Shown in pieces: positions 7,727 through 17,433 of a stretch of DNA of 64,000 nucleotides; positions within the stretch are counted from its first letter, which is position 1; every line of letters begins with the position of its first letter. The DNA comes from Colimorpha_A sp900556615 (lineage in GTDB: Bacteria > Bacillota > Clostridia > Oscillospirales > CAG-272): the NCBI GenBank assembly GCA_963598415.1, contig CAVBUH010000050.1, positions 1 to 64,000 on the forward strand, in the 5' to 3' direction. The notes beneath the pieces are model-generated. The model made no database searches. It worked only from the letters and a program-made list of their open reading frames with translations, and had not been told where the DNA came from. A program made the position numbers and the translations under genes.

Positions 7727-8416
7727 TTACGGAAGAAGCTCGAATTTGTATCCGACGCCCCATACCGTTTTGAGCACCCATTTATCCGAAACGCCCTCAA
7801 GCTTTTCACGGAGTCTCTTTACATGAACGTCTACCGTTCTCGAATCTCCGAGATAATCAAAGCCCCAGACTTTGTCAAGAAGCTGATCTCTTGTAAAAAC
7901 TCTGTTATAATTCGACGCAAGGAAATAGAGAAGCTCTAGTTCCTTCGGAGGAATATCGACCGGTTTTCCTTTGAGCTTAAGCTCATACTTCTGTCTGCTG
8001 ATTTCTATGTTATCAAATTTTATTGCCTCGTCATCGCTTTGGTTATTATGCGAGGAGGAGCGGCGGAGAACTGCCTTTACTCTTGCAGAAAGCTCTTTCA
8101 TGTCGAAGGGCTTTACGACAAAATCATCTGCTCCGAGCTCCAGACCGAGTACCTTGTCAAAAACGTCACCCTTTGCGGTTATCATGATAACCGGCTTGGA
8201 GGAAATCTCACGGATTTCGCGGCAAACCTGCCAGCCGTCTTTTTTCGGAAGCATAATGTCAAGCAGGACAAGATCCGGCTCGTACATTTTAAAATAATTA
8301 ATTCCCTCTGCTCCGTCATTAGCGGTTTTTACCTCATAGCCTTCTTTTTCAAAATATATTTTAAGAAGGTCGCATATGCCTGTTTCATCATCTACTACAA
8401 GAATCTTTGTTCCCAT
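7727..8416 (-). CDS. OmpR/PhoB-family response regulator
   Basis: A 229-residue two-component regulator. The receiver domain has the acidic pair D9/D10, phosphoacceptor D53 (LLDIMLPKKDG) and T80 (MITAKGD); the C-terminal winged helix carries the family motifs PPKELELLYFLA, RVFTRDQLLDKVWG and SRTVDVHVKRLREKL. GAGG lies six bases upstream of the ATG. It precedes the kinase gene on the same strand, separated by a terminator-like hairpin, a long palindrome and a family A repeat. Confidence 0.93.
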   Translation of the reverse strand: MGTKILVVDDETGICDLLKIYFEKEGYEVKTANDGAEGINYFKMYEPDLVLLDIMLPKKDGWQVCREIREISSKPVIMITAKGDVFDKVLGLELGADDFVVKPFDMKELSARVKAVLRRSSSHNNQSDDEAIKFDNIEISRQKYELKLKGKPVDIPPKELELLYFLASNYNRVFTRDQLLDKVWGFDYLGDSRTVDVHVKRLREKLEGVSDKWVLKTVWGVGYKFELLP

Positions 8417-8530
8417 TTTTAACCTCTTTCCGGTAAATACCCAATTGTTAAAATCGTTTTTTTTTTAACTATATTCATAATATCACATTTTTTTCTCTGA
8501 TGCATGAATTTTTTGTTAAATTTTTGTGCG

Positions 8531-8690
8531 ATATTGCCTTAATATTGCAAGGTTTTTCAACGATGCCGGCAATAAATCAGCCGGAAAGACTCGTTGATGA
8601 TTGATTCAGTGATTCCTTAAGGGTATCTCTAAAAACCCACTGCTCCAATCCGGTCCCGATCTGTTTTTCGGAAAAAATCAGAGTAAATTA
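8531..8690. repeat. Fused fragments of families A, C and B
   Basis: ATATTGCCTTAA (right end of A), then the right half of family C to TTGATTCAGTGATTCCTTAA (8617-8620), whose terminal TTAAGG is shared with the left part of a family B unit (GGGTATCTCTAAAAACCCACTGC, broken off near 8670). Confidence 0.75.
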
Positions 8691-8724
8691 AAAAAATCAC
8701 GGATTTCTATCCGTGATTTTTTTT
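8691..8724. terminator. Bidirectional terminator
   Basis: AAAAAATCACGGA pairs with TCCGTGATTTTTTT; A-run and T-run on both sides allow use on both strands. It follows the acidic lipoprotein gene. Confidence 0.8.
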
Positions 8725-8808
8725 GGAAACTGCCAAAAACATCAAATTTTTGGTAGCCCTTTCTTTTAGAAAAGAACCGATAACCGATTCTGTCTGACAG
8801 AGAAGAGA

Positions 8809-9087
8809 TTAAGCGGCAGCAGAAGTATCAGCGCTGCTCTGATCGTCGGTATCGGAAGTATCGGCGGCAGAAGTATCATCTGCGGAAGTGTCATCTGCAG
8901 AGGTATCAGCTGCATCCGTTGTTCCGGCATCGGAACCGGTATCTTTCGTATCTTCGGTTGTAACAGCCTGTGAATTGGTACCGCTTTCTTTATTGTCATC
9001 AGTATTATCGGTACAGGATGCGAGCATAGCGGATACAGAAATCAGAGCTGCCGCAGCCAAAACTGCCATAAGCTTTTTCATTATCAT
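8809..9087 (-). CDS. Small lipoprotein with acidic Thr/Ser/Asp-rich tail
   Basis: 92 residues. A signal peptide with lipobox (AMLASC, C25) is followed by a low-complexity mature part made of imperfect T-S-A-D-D repeats. No folded domain is recognisable; it is probably a surface-anchored spacer-like or very acidic lipoprotein. AGAAAGG precedes two possible ATG starts (9087 and 9081). Real-gene status rests on the signal peptide, the ribosome binding site and the terminator downstream. Confidence 0.7.
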   Translation of the reverse strand: MIMKKLMAVLAAAALISVSAMLASCTDNTDDNKESGTNSQAVTTEDTKDTGSDAGTTDAADTSADDTSADDTSAADTSDTDDQSSADTSAAA

Positions 9088-9502
9088 ATTAACCTTTCTG
9101 ATATGTAATCAATCGAGCGGGTTATCCTCGACTGCTATTATGATAACATGTTATTGTTAAGCCTAATCAAACTATAATGAAATATTATGTTTTAAAATGG
9201 TGAATGTTGTTTACAAAAAATACACAAAATGCGTGTGTTTATTAAATATATTAACAAATGATTGATAAAAAATGAATCAAATCAAAACAAAGTGAGTGGT
9301 AATATCGCCGGGCTTTTCTGAATATGAATGGTAAAAGAGGCAGACCGGCTCTCATTAGGAGTGAATTGGCAATTATAATGTGAGAAATAAAGCTGCATGG
9401 AGCTCCACCCATACTCTTCCTCTTTTTTGAAAAGGAAGAAACAAAGAAGAACAAGTCGAAAACAATGTTATTTTGAGATATAAAAAATCAGGAGGTACAT
9501 GG
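9088..9502. other. Intergenic between divergent lipoprotein and DtxR genes
   Basis: Contains a perfect 12-base palindrome ATAACATGTTAT near 9142-9153 and, next to it, TTGTTAAGCCTAATCAA, a weak two-fold symmetric sequence that could be a metalloregulator site. A CTTCCT...AGGAAG hairpin near 9415-9436 precedes the DtxR gene. No gene seen. Confidence 0.4.
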
Positions 9503-9967
9503 ATGAACGAGGATATATACCGAACGATGAAAGGATATGAAACAGAGGATAATTCCGAGATTACGGCAGCGATGGAGGATTATCTTGAAATGATCCTTCG
9601 GCTGACTGTGAGAAGCGAAAATTATGTGAGAATAGGAAAGCTTGCGGACAATCTCGGAGTCAGACCGTCGTCAGCTTCAAAGATGACAAGCCATTTGAAG
9701 GAGTGCGGTTACGTCAATTATGAAAAATACGGTTATATAACCCTTACCGAGAGCGGAAGGGAGTATGCGGCGTATTTGATGAAGAGACATGCGCTACTGA
9801 ACCGTTTGCTCTGCCTGATAAACGGGACGGAAAGTGAGCTCAAGCAAGTGGAGCGGACAGAGCATTTTTTTGACAGACGTACAATAGAAAATATAGAGAG
9901 ATTTTTGCTCGCGTATCAGAAAAAGGATGCTGACGGAGGAAATGAACATGGAAAAAATACCATATGA
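9503..9967 (+). CDS. DtxR/MntR-family metal-dependent repressor
   Basis: 154 residues, close to the short MntR/IdeR-like form without an SH3 domain. The winged helix covers about residues 20-80 (EDYLEMILRL, YVRIGKLADNLGVRPSSASKMTSHLKE, YVNYEKYGYITLTESGRE) and the dimerisation/metal region follows (KRHALLNRLL, and ERTEHFFDRRTIENIERF). The start has GGAGG seven bases upstream. It overlaps feoB by about 20 bases, so it very likely regulates the iron transporter it is co-transcribed with; Fe2+ is the inferred co-repressor. Confidence 0.88.
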   Translation: MNEDIYRTMKGYETEDNSEITAAMEDYLEMILRLTVRSENYVRIGKLADNLGVRPSSASKMTSHLKECGYVNYEKYGYITLTESGREYAAYLMKRHALLNRLLCLINGTESELKQVERTEHFFDRRTIENIERFLLAYQKKDADGGNEHGKNTI

Positions 9968-11903
9968 CGTTGTTCTTATAGGGGCTCCGAACTGCGGAAA
10001 AACGACGCTTTTCAACTGCCTTACCGGAATGAAGCAGTATGTCGGAAATCGTCCCGGTGTTACGGTGGAGGAAAAAAGCGCGAAAATCAAGAAAGAACTT
10101 TCAGACTTTCCTATACGGATAAGCGATCTTCCGGGGATTTACTCACTTGACGGCGTATCCCCCGACGAAAAGGTGGTTATGAGACGTCTTGCAGAGAAAC
10201 CACCCGATCTTGCTGTTTATGTGATTGATTCAAGCAACGCGGAGCGCGGACTTTATCCCGCTCTGCAGCTTGTCGATATGGGGATTCCGTTTCTTATTGC
10301 GCTGAATATGGCGGATGAAGCGAAAAAAAACGGAATCAGCATTGATTGCGGTACGCTTGCGGAAAAGCTCGGCTGTCAGGTGAGGAGTGTATCCGCAAAA
10401 ACAAAAGAAGGGATAAAGGAGCTTGTTGGTGATATAGAAGCCTGTCTTACAGGAAAGCTTGAAACCAATAAAAATAAGGCTGAGAAGCCGGTTAACGGAG
10501 CAAAAGAAAGACATGAGCTTTGTGCCGAGATCGCCTCGGTCTGTATTCGGGGTAAAAAAAAGAGAGCCTTGAGCGAAAAAATTGATTCTGTGTTGATGAA
10601 CAGATATCTGGCGTTTCCCGTTTTTTTTATAATTATGTTTTTCGTATATGCGGTATCTGTCTCTACGCTTGGAAAATATCTCTCACAGGTACTGAGCGAG
10701 CTTATTGCGGGAGAGAGAATCAGAGCGGCAGTGAGTCATTATTTATTTTCCCTCGGAGTGCATACATCGGTAATATCCCTTGTCACAGACGGAATCATCG
10801 GGGGAGTGGGGACGGTGATCGGCTTTCTTCCGCAGTTTGTGCTGTTGTTTTTCATGCTGTCATTACTGGAAGAGAGTGGATATATGAGCCGTGCGGCGGT
10901 TATGACCGACAGAATATTCTCTTCCTTCGGTTTGAGCGGGAAATGCTGTGTGCCGATGATTGTCGGAAGTGGCTGTTCGGTGCCGGGGATTATGGCGACG
11001 CGGATTATAGAAGACCGCAGGGAAAGAGAGACTGCGGTTATTACCACCTCCTTCGTTCCCTGCGGAGCAAAGCTGCCGGTGATATCCCTTGCGGCGGGGT
11101 ATTGCTTCGGCGGAGCGTTATGGGTGGCTCCGTCGGTTTATCTGATCGGAATTGTATCGGTTTTTCTTTCGGCGCTTTTGCTTGGAAGAAAACGAGAAGA
11201 AGGAAGAAATCATTTTGTGACCGAGCTTCCCGATTACCGCATCCCCTCTCTTGGATCGGTTATGAAAAGCGTATACATAAGAATCAGCGCCTTTCTTAAA
11301 AAAGCGGCAAGCGTGATCTTTCTTGCCAATCTGATTATCTGGGCGTTGTCGTTTGTCTGTCTCTCCGACGGTATGCTGCTCTCGGGATGTACTGCGGGAG
11401 AGAGCCTACTTGCCGATATCGGCAGGTTTATTGCGCCTGTCTTTGTGCCGCTCGGTTTTGGATTCTGGGAGGCTTCGGTGGCGACTCTGATGGGACTTGT
11501 CGCAAAGGAAGAGCTTGCCGGTGTGTTCGGTGTTTTGAGTACGGGAATTACGGTATACCAAACGGAAGACATTGCCGCTTCTATGACCGGTTTGTTTACG
11601 CCGGCAGGCGCCTATTCGTTCTTGATTTTTAATATGCTCTGTATTCCCTGCGCGGCGGCAGTAAGCGCTATGAGAGGGGAACTGAAAAGCCGAAAGAAAT
11701 TTGTATTTGCCCTTGTTTATCAGCTTGCTTTTGCTTATGGCACGGCATATGTGATTTACAGTCTTTGGACGTTTCTTGAGGGAGAGGGAAGTGCGTCGGG
11801 AGCCGTTTTTTCCGTTATTCTTATTATTTTATCGGTGTGGCGCTGTATTGCTTCAGCAGGAAGGATAAAGCAGGCAAGAAAAGGAAGACAGAAGAAAGGA
11901 TGA
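9948..11903 (+). CDS. feoB: Ferrous iron transporter B
   Basis: A 651-residue inner-membrane Fe2+ permease with an N-terminal G domain: G1 GAPNCGKTT (12-20), G2 around RPGVTVEEK, G3 DLPG, G4 NMAD, then about ten membrane segments with two Gate/nucleoside-recognition halves (ESGYMSRAAV, GSGCSVPGIMATR and the second half FWEASVATLMGLVAKEE). GGAGG is eight bases before ATG 9948, which decides the start. FeoA is absent both as a neighbour and as a fusion. A family A repeat begins ten bases after the stop. Confidence 0.95.
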   Translation: MEKIPYDVVLIGAPNCGKTTLFNCLTGMKQYVGNRPGVTVEEKSAKIKKELSDFPIRISDLPGIYSLDGVSPDEKVVMRRLAEKPPDLAVYVIDSSNAERGLYPALQLVDMGIPFLIALNMADEAKKNGISIDCGTLAEKLGCQVRSVSAKTKEGIKELVGDIEACLTGKLETNKNKAEKPVNGAKERHELCAEIASVCIRGKKKRALSEKIDSVLMNRYLAFPVFFIIMFFVYAVSVSTLGKYLSQVLSELIAGERIRAAVSHYLFSLGVHTSVISLVTDGIIGGVGTVIGFLPQFVLLFFMLSLLEESGYMSRAAVMTDRIFSSFGLSGKCCVPMIVGSGCSVPGIMATRIIEDRRERETAVITTSFVPCGAKLPVISLAAGYCFGGALWVAPSVYLIGIVSVFLSALLLGRKREEGRNHFVTELPDYRIPSLGSVMKSVYIRISAFLKKAASVIFLANLIIWALSFVCLSDGMLLSGCTAGESLLADIGRFIAPVFVPLGFGFWEASVATLMGLVAKEELAGVFGVLSTGITVYQTEDIAASMTGLFTPAGAYSFLIFNMLCIPCAAAVSAMRGELKSRKKFVFALVYQLAFAYGTAYVIYSLWTFLEGEGSASGAVFSVILIILSVWRCIASAGRIKQARKGRQKKG

Positions 11904-11913
11904 GAAATAATAT

Positions 11914-12090
11914 TTAAGGCAATACCGCACAATGATTGTTGTGTAGCTGCCCCGCCGGATTTTTCGTCAGACAATACAAATTGAGGAGACGATTCCCCTA
12001 TGCCGACGAAATTGATAAAGTATGACGGAAAAAACGCAGGCATATGAGCAATAAAGGCGTTAGCTGTGTACCCGGCGGTATTGCCTATAA
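11914..12090 (+). repeat. Family A repeat, copy A4
   Basis: TTAAGGCAATACCGCACAAT to CGGCGGTATTGCCTATAA, full length, directly downstream of feoB and abutting a family B unit. Confidence 0.9.
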
Positions 12091-12259
12091 TTTAGGGGAT
12101 CTCTAATCATTCCATGTTCATAGACGGCAAAAAGATTTTTTCGTCAGTCAAAACAAAAATTTCGCAAACAGCATATACATCTGTCCATAATTTTTGTAAC
12201 GAATGGTGAAAAACAGTTCGAGCCGGGGTAGGGCAGAGAATTTTGAGAGGTCCCTTTTA
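12091..12259 (-). repeat. Family B repeat, reverse orientation
   Basis: TTTAGGGGATCTCTAAT at the left and GAGAGGTCCCTTTTA at the right; contains the GTTCGAGCCGGG and ACGAATGG segments of B in reverse. It follows A4 without a gap. Confidence 0.85.
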
Positions 12260-12446
12260 TATTGTTTGACGAAAGATATGTCTGTACATTTGTACATGGA
12301 ATACCGACAGCAAAAGCTACCGATATTTTGCGGTGAACTCAGTATAATAATTGAAGTATATTTACCATGGCCGTTATGATTTTCTATCTGTTCCCGAATT
12401 TTTGCTGTGATTTCCGCAAAAAATATATTAACTTATCAATCTCAGA
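12260..12446. other. Intergenic before the alaS promoter
   Basis: No gene and no T-box: no specifier stem or T-box motif is seen, and the promoter start point lies only about 40 bases before the ATG. Confidence 0.5.
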
Positions 12447-12475
12447 TTGACAAAAGAGCAAAAAATTGTTATAAT
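12447..12475 (+). promoter_or_regulatory. Consensus promoter for alaS
   Basis: TTGACA, 17 bases, TATAAT. Predicted start near 12482, about 42 bases upstream of the alaS ATG. Confidence 0.8.
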
Positions 12476-12523
12476 GATACGATACTATATAATATGATAT
12501 GCAATCGTAACGGAGGTTTCACT

Positions 12524-15154
12524 ATGGAGTGGACGGGACTTAATGAATTAAGAGAAATGTACCTTTCTTTTTTTGAATCTAAGGGACATCTCAGACACAA
12601 GAGCTTTCCCCTTGTGCCGATAAACGATAAATCTATCTTGCTTATCAACGCGGGCATGACTCCTCTCAAAAAGTATTTTACGGGCGAGCTTGAGCCTCCC
12701 CGTCACAGAATGACGACCTGCCAGAAATGTATCAGAACGCCTGATATCGACAGAGTAGGAATAACGGCGCGTCATGGTACTTTCTTTGAAATGCTCGGAA
12801 ATTTTTCCTTCGGAGATTATTTCAAGCACGAGGCGATAAGCTGGGCTTGGGAATTTATAACCGAGCAGCTAAAGCTGCCGCAGGACAAGCTTTGGGTTAC
12901 GGTGTATCTTGAAGACGATGAGGCTTATGATATTTGGGCGAACGAGATCGGAGTCGATCCTGCCCATATCGTACGGTTGGGCAAGGAGGATAATTTTTGG
13001 GAACACGGCTCCGGTCCCTGCGGTCCCTGTTCCGAAATATACTTTGACCGCGGAATTGAATACGGCTGCGGTTCTCCCGACTGTAAGCCCGGCTGTGACT
13101 GCGATCGCTTCATGGAATTTTGGAATCTTGTGTTTACACAGTTTGATAATGACGGCTACAATAACTATACCCGTCTTGCAAAGCCTAATATTGATACCGG
13201 TATGGGGCTTGAGCGCCTTGCTTGTCTTATGCAGGGTGTGAACAGTCTCTTTGAGGTTGATACTGTCCGGAACATTATGAGGGCGGTTGAAACGGCGGCA
13301 GGCGTTAAGTACGGCGATAACGAAAAAATCGACGTTTCTCTCCGGGTAATCACAGACCATATCCGTTCTTCCACCTTTATGATATGCGACGGAGTGGTTC
13401 CCTCCAATGAAGGACGCGGATATGTTCTCCGCAGATTATTGCGCAGAGCGGCGCGTCATGGCAGAATGCTCGGAATTTCCGGTCTGTTTCTTTCCGATAT
13501 CTGCTCTGTGGTCGCCAAAGAAAATTACTCGGAGTATCCGGAGCTGACCGAAAAGCTTCCGTATCTGAAAAAAGTAATTTCAATGGAGGAGGAGCGCTTT
13601 GCCGCAACGATTGACGCCGGTCTCTCTTTGCTTTCCAATCTGATGCGTAAGGCAGTGGAAGAGGGGCGGAATACCCTGACGGGCGAGGAAGTGTTCAGAC
13701 TGTATGATACGTTCGGATTTCCGATAGATCTGACACGCGAGATCGCGTCGGATAAAAAAATGGATATCGATGAGGCAAGCTTCCAGAACCTGATGAAAAC
13801 ACAGCGCGAGCGGGCAAGAGCAGCACGGGCTTCTATATCGGGCTGGAGCAGCGAGTCCAAATCGCTCTTCTCCCAATTCCCCGCGACGGATTTCGTCGGA
13901 TATGATCATAATGTATGCGACGCAACGGTAATCGGAATCATCGCCGACGATATGAGCGTGGAGGAGATTACCGAGGGAGAATTTACGCTGATTACCGACC
14001 GTACCGTTTTTTACGGCGAAGGCGGTGGTCAGGTAGGAGATAAGGGAATTATCTATGACCGGGACACCATGATCACGGTGAATGATACTCAGAAGCTGGA
14101 CGGAGTGTATCTGCATATGTGCAGTATTGCCGTCGGAGATGTTAAGGTCGGGGATCAGGTGCGCCTTGAGATAGATACGCCGCGCCGTCAGGCAATAAGA
14201 CGCAATCATACCGCATGCCATTTGCTTCAGGCGGCGCTCAGACAGGTGCTGGGCACCCATGTTGAGCAGGCGGGTTCCTTTGTGGACGAAGAACGCGTTC
14301 GCTTCGATTTTACGCACTTTGCTCCTTTGACAGAGGCTGAACTCCGTGAGACGGAGCTTCTGGTAAACAGGCATATTCTTTTTGGTGAAAATATCGTAAC
14401 GGTAGAGACCGACATGGAAACGGCACGGGCGCAAGGCGCTATGGCGCTGTTCGGCGATAAGTACGGGGATACTGTTCGTATGGTGAAAATGGGGAATTTT
14501 TCGACCGAGCTTTGCGGCGGAACCCATGTTGACAATACCGCTAAGGCGGGACTCTTCAAGATTGTTTCGGAGTCTTCCGTTGCGGCGGGGGTCAGAAGAA
14601 TTGAGGGGGTTACGGGATTCGGTATTTTAGCTCTTCTCGGTTCAAAGGAATTGCTTCTTTCTTCGATTGCAAAGGAGCTTAAAGCCTCTGCTCAAGCCGA
14701 GCTTCCTCAGAGAGCGGCTTCACTTTTGAGCGAACTGAAAACAGCTAAATCTGAAATAGAAATGCTCAGCACAAAGCTTGCCTCCGGTCAAATTGACAGA
14801 ATTCGCGCCGGCGCCGCAGATGTCAACGGAATTCATGTCATGACCTATATCCTAAGGGACGTTTCTCCCGATATGCCGCGTGCGGTTTGCGATGAGATCA
14901 AGGCTTCCGACGATGATGCGGTTGCGGTTATTGCACTTGTAAACGGCGGAAAGCTCACCTTTGCCGCCTGCTGCGGGAAGAACGCGGTTGCTCACGGAGC
15001 ACATGCGGGAAATATTCTGAAGGCTGTCAGCGCCATTACCGGCGGAGGCGGAGGCGGACGTCCCGACAGCGCGTCATCAGGCGGAAAGGATGTAGCAAAG
15101 CTTGACGCCGCGCTTGCGGAGGTCAGCACAATTGTTGCCGGGATGTATAAATAA
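12524..15154 (+). CDS. alaS: Alanyl-tRNA synthetase
   Basis: An 876-residue class II synthetase, the usual AlaS length. The catalytic domain starts WTGLNELREMYLSFFESKGH; the editing domain has HTACH (H562/H566) and CGGTH (C664/H668) as zinc ligands; the C-terminal DHHA1 domain ends with the GGGGGGRPDSASSGG loop. CGGAGG seven bases upstream of ATG 12524 fixes the start; the longer frame from 12407 would begin before the promoter. It attaches alanine to tRNA-Ala, and a tRNA-Ala(CGC) with G3-U70 is encoded at 43.6 kb. Confidence 0.97.
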   Translation: MEWTGLNELREMYLSFFESKGHLRHKSFPLVPINDKSILLINAGMTPLKKYFTGELEPPRHRMTTCQKCIRTPDIDRVGITARHGTFFEMLGNFSFGDYFKHEAISWAWEFITEQLKLPQDKLWVTVYLEDDEAYDIWANEIGVDPAHIVRLGKEDNFWEHGSGPCGPCSEIYFDRGIEYGCGSPDCKPGCDCDRFMEFWNLVFTQFDNDGYNNYTRLAKPNIDTGMGLERLACLMQGVNSLFEVDTVRNIMRAVETAAGVKYGDNEKIDVSLRVITDHIRSSTFMICDGVVPSNEGRGYVLRRLLRRAARHGRMLGISGLFLSDICSVVAKENYSEYPELTEKLPYLKKVISMEEERFAATIDAGLSLLSNLMRKAVEEGRNTLTGEEVFRLYDTFGFPIDLTREIASDKKMDIDEASFQNLMKTQRERARAARASISGWSSESKSLFSQFPATDFVGYDHNVCDATVIGIIADDMSVEEITEGEFTLITDRTVFYGEGGGQVGDKGIIYDRDTMITVNDTQKLDGVYLHMCSIAVGDVKVGDQVRLEIDTPRRQAIRRNHTACHLLQAALRQVLGTHVEQAGSFVDEERVRFDFTHFAPLTEAELRETELLVNRHILFGENIVTVETDMETARAQGAMALFGDKYGDTVRMVKMGNFSTELCGGTHVDNTAKAGLFKIVSESSVAAGVRRIEGVTGFGILALLGSKELLLSSIAKELKASAQAELPQRAASLLSELKTAKSEIEMLSTKLASGQIDRIRAGAADVNGIHVMTYILRDVSPDMPRAVCDEIKASDDDAVAVIALVNGGKLTFAACCGKNAVAHGAHAGNILKAVSAITGGGGGGRPDSASSGGKDVAKLDAALAEVSTIVAGMYK

Positions 15155-15162
15155 TAATATAT

Positions 15163-16449
15163 ATGAAATTGTTTGTTCATATCGCTGTTTCTGTAATTAA
15201 GCTTTTTCAAAAGGCAATCGGATTTCTTTTCAGTTATCGGAGCATTTATGTCGTTACCGGCATCTTTACGACAAAAAGGTTTCCTCCTGCGAAAAAGCGT
15301 CATCGGTATGCCGTGCTTGTCGCGGCGCGAAATGAGGCTTCAGTTATCGGCAATTTGCTCGACAGCATTAAGCTCCAGGATTATCCTTCCGAGCTGATAA
15401 CCGTTTTTGTGGTTGCCGATAACTGCAGCGATGATACCGCCGCCATTGCGGGAAAGTGCGGAGCGATATGCTATGAACGCACCGATCCGAGCCGCAGAAC
15501 AAAAGGGTTTGCGCTTCAATATCTTGTAAAATGTATTGAGAGAGATTATGGGATAGACTCCTATGAGGGATATTTTATCTTCGACGCCGACAATCTTTTG
15601 AAGCGCGATTACATATCGAGAATGAACGAATCCTTTGACGCGGGGGAAAAAATCGTTACCTCATATCGCAATACCAAGAATTTTGACGACAATTGGATTT
15701 CCGCGTCCTACGCTTTGCATTGGCTGAGAACGATAAGAACAGAGCACCGTGCACGGTCGGTTTTTGGTCTTGCAGCACGAATTCAGGGGACGGGATTTCT
15801 TATTGCCGCAGAAATTATCAGAAACGGATGGAATTACACTTCGCTTACCGAGGACAGAGCCCTTTCCGCCGACGCGGTTGTTGACGGCTATACGATATCT
15901 TATAACGATGCTGCGGAATTTTTCGATGAACAGCCGACAGCGCTTAAAACCGCAATGCGTCAGAGAATAAGGTGGTCAAAGGGACATTTGCAGGCATTTG
16001 CGGAGTCGGGAGGCAAGCTGTTTGCCGGAATATTCCGACATCTGCACAGAGTGCGCAGCTTCATTTGCTATGATATGCTGTCGGTGATCATGCCCCGCGC
16101 TCTTATTTCGCTTTTTTGCCGATGGTTATTGATCTTTCTGACGATTCTGTCTTTGTCTGCAAGCGACGGGAAGACATTGTCTGCGGCTGCGCTTGCGGTA
16201 GCTGCATTTTATGATTTTGCCGTTTCCTACGTCGGTACGGTTTTTACCGCAGTATATTTGTTTGTTTTCGAACGAAAGCGGATCAAACCGATAGTGTGGT
16301 ATAAAAAGCTTTGGTTCTGCATTATGTTCCCTGTTTTCGATATTATCGGAAGGCTGTCTATGCTGATTGCCCTTTTTACGAAAGTCGAATGGAAGCCGAT
16401 ACCGCATAATGCTTCGGTAAAAATCGACGAAATCAGTATGTGCAAATAA
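15163..16449 (+). CDS. Membrane-bound family 2 glycosyltransferase
   Basis: 428 residues. A possible N-terminal membrane segment, then a GT-A domain (VLVAARNEASVIGNLLDSI, VVADNCSDDT, DxD-like FDADN at about 140) and the Q-x-x-R-W motif (QRIRW at about 267), followed by four or so membrane segments. This is the layout of processive N-acetylglucosaminyl/glucosyl transferases (NodC, IcaA, BcsA relatives). It starts eight bases after alaS without an evident ribosome binding site, so translation is probably coupled. Product polymer unknown. A short family A unit begins two bases after the stop. Confidence 0.85.
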   Translation: MKLFVHIAVSVIKLFQKAIGFLFSYRSIYVVTGIFTTKRFPPAKKRHRYAVLVAARNEASVIGNLLDSIKLQDYPSELITVFVVADNCSDDTAAIAGKCGAICYERTDPSRRTKGFALQYLVKCIERDYGIDSYEGYFIFDADNLLKRDYISRMNESFDAGEKIVTSYRNTKNFDDNWISASYALHWLRTIRTEHRARSVFGLAARIQGTGFLIAAEIIRNGWNYTSLTEDRALSADAVVDGYTISYNDAAEFFDEQPTALKTAMRQRIRWSKGHLQAFAESGGKLFAGIFRHLHRVRSFICYDMLSVIMPRALISLFCRWLLIFLTILSLSASDGKTLSAAALAVAAFYDFAVSYVGTVFTAVYLFVFERKRIKPIVWYKKLWFCIMFPVFDIIGRLSMLIALFTKVEWKPIPHNASVKIDEISMCK

Positions 16450-16451
16450 TA

Positions 16452-16529
16452 TAAGGCAATACCGCCGGGTTCACAGTTTGCGCCTTGATGATGCATCTGC
16501 ACCGTCAGAATCCGGCGGTATTGCCATAA
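16452..16529. repeat. Short family A repeat, copy A5
   Basis: A 75-bp deletion form keeping both ends: TAAGGCAATACCGCC and GGCGGTATTGCC, with only TTCACAG-TTTGCGCCTTGATGATGC-type sequence between. Confidence 0.85.
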
Positions 16530-16592
16530 AAAATCCCTCCGCAAAGTCTTGACTGTGTGAAGCAGTCATCTCAGCGAAGGGATTTTTGTATT
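16527..16592. terminator. Bidirectional terminator between convergent genes
   Basis: AAAAATCCCTCCGC pairs with GCGAAGGGATTTTT; an inner TGACTG/CAGTCA stem extends it. It serves both the glycosyltransferase and the lipoprotein gene. Confidence 0.85.
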
Positions 16593-16596
16593 ATTT

Positions 16597-17418
16597 TTAT
16601 TTCGGAAGATTTGAATAAGGAATTATGACAGTTTGAGTGCCAAGCGCATTCGGGGCTATGGAATAGGTGTTCAGAAAAAGAGTGACGCCGTCTTCGGACA
16701 GATAGTAGTTTTCCCCCGATACCTCGTTTGGGAGAAGCGCAAGTGCGTCGTCAAAAAAGTTTTCGGGATTGGAATTTATAATCACGGTGAAGGCGCTTAT
16801 TATATAGTTTCTTGCATATTCCTCGTTTTTTTCGATATAATCCGCAAAGCTGAGCTGCTCTCCGGAGATAAGATCAAAGCAAAGGGCATAGGTGAACCAT
16901 AAGCTGTCGGCTCCGCCGCTCTGTTCATAGGAATCAAAGCGTACCGACAGGATATTTTCCCGCACATAGGCTGTGTAATCGGCAGTTTTCTCATACGGCT
17001 CAAATTCGATGGAATCCTCTTTTGCCGCATTGTAATCCTCTTTTGCCGCGGCTTTTTCCGAAGCTTTTATAGCAGTAAAGCTTTCGCAGTAAAGCTTCAG
17101 CGTGTTATTGATCTTTTCAAGATTATATTCTTTGTTTCCATCTATGACGGGGCGATTGATAGAGTATACTATAAGTGTGTCGCCGTTCAGCGAGTATTTA
17201 TCAGAGACCGCCTCGGGCGTTACGGTGATATCGGCAGGCTCGGTATCGATGTCTCCGGAAGTCGGGAAGCTTTCGGAAGAGGTGATCTCTGCCGTTTCTG
17301 TTCCGGACTTTTGGGACTCGGTTTCGGGAGTTTTATCCTTTTGGGAGGAGCAGGAAATAAGGAAAGAAAGCGAAATTGCCGCAAGGAGGAAAAGAGCGAT
17401 TTTTCTTTGTCTTTTCAT
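16597..17418 (-). CDS. Lipoprotein with DUF3298-type (RsiV-like) domain
   Basis: 273 residues. Lipobox at C23 (SFLISC), a Ser/Thr/Glu-rich linker to about residue 65, then a domain whose end (YYLSEDGVTLFLNTYSIAP...IIPYSNL) matches DUF3298, the extracellular domain found in RsiV/PdaC-type proteins; the preceding NTLKLYCESF part fits the partner DUF4163. In RsiV it binds lysozyme; here no anti-sigma segment or sigma gene adjoins, so the ligand is unknown. AAGGA six bases upstream; starts 15 bases after coaW, so the two are co-transcribed. Confidence 0.8.
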   Translation of the reverse strand: MKRQRKIALFLLAAISLSFLISCSSQKDKTPETESQKSGTETAEITSSESFPTSGDIDTEPADITVTPEAVSDKYSLNGDTLIVYSINRPVIDGNKEYNLEKINNTLKLYCESFTAIKASEKAAAKEDYNAAKEDSIEFEPYEKTADYTAYVRENILSVRFDSYEQSGGADSLWFTYALCFDLISGEQLSFADYIEKNEEYARNYIISAFTVIINSNPENFFDDALALLPNEVSGENYYLSEDGVTLFLNTYSIAPNALGTQTVIIPYSNLPK

Positions 17419-17433
17419 TGCTTTTCCTTTCCG

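Noticed and set aside
9142..9175. DtxR-type operator near TTGTTAAGCCTAATCAA
   Set aside because: Symmetry is only partial and it is over 300 bases from the dtxR-feoB start; kept only as a note in the intergenic entry.
12260..12523. Possible T-box riboswitch before alaS
   Set aside because: The promoter leaves only about 40 bases of leader and no T-box sequence or antiterminator is seen.
13580..14527. A 315-codon minus-strand frame inside alaS, and other long antisense frames
   Set aside because: It is a shadow of the strongly coding alaS frame; no ribosome binding site, no recognisable domain.
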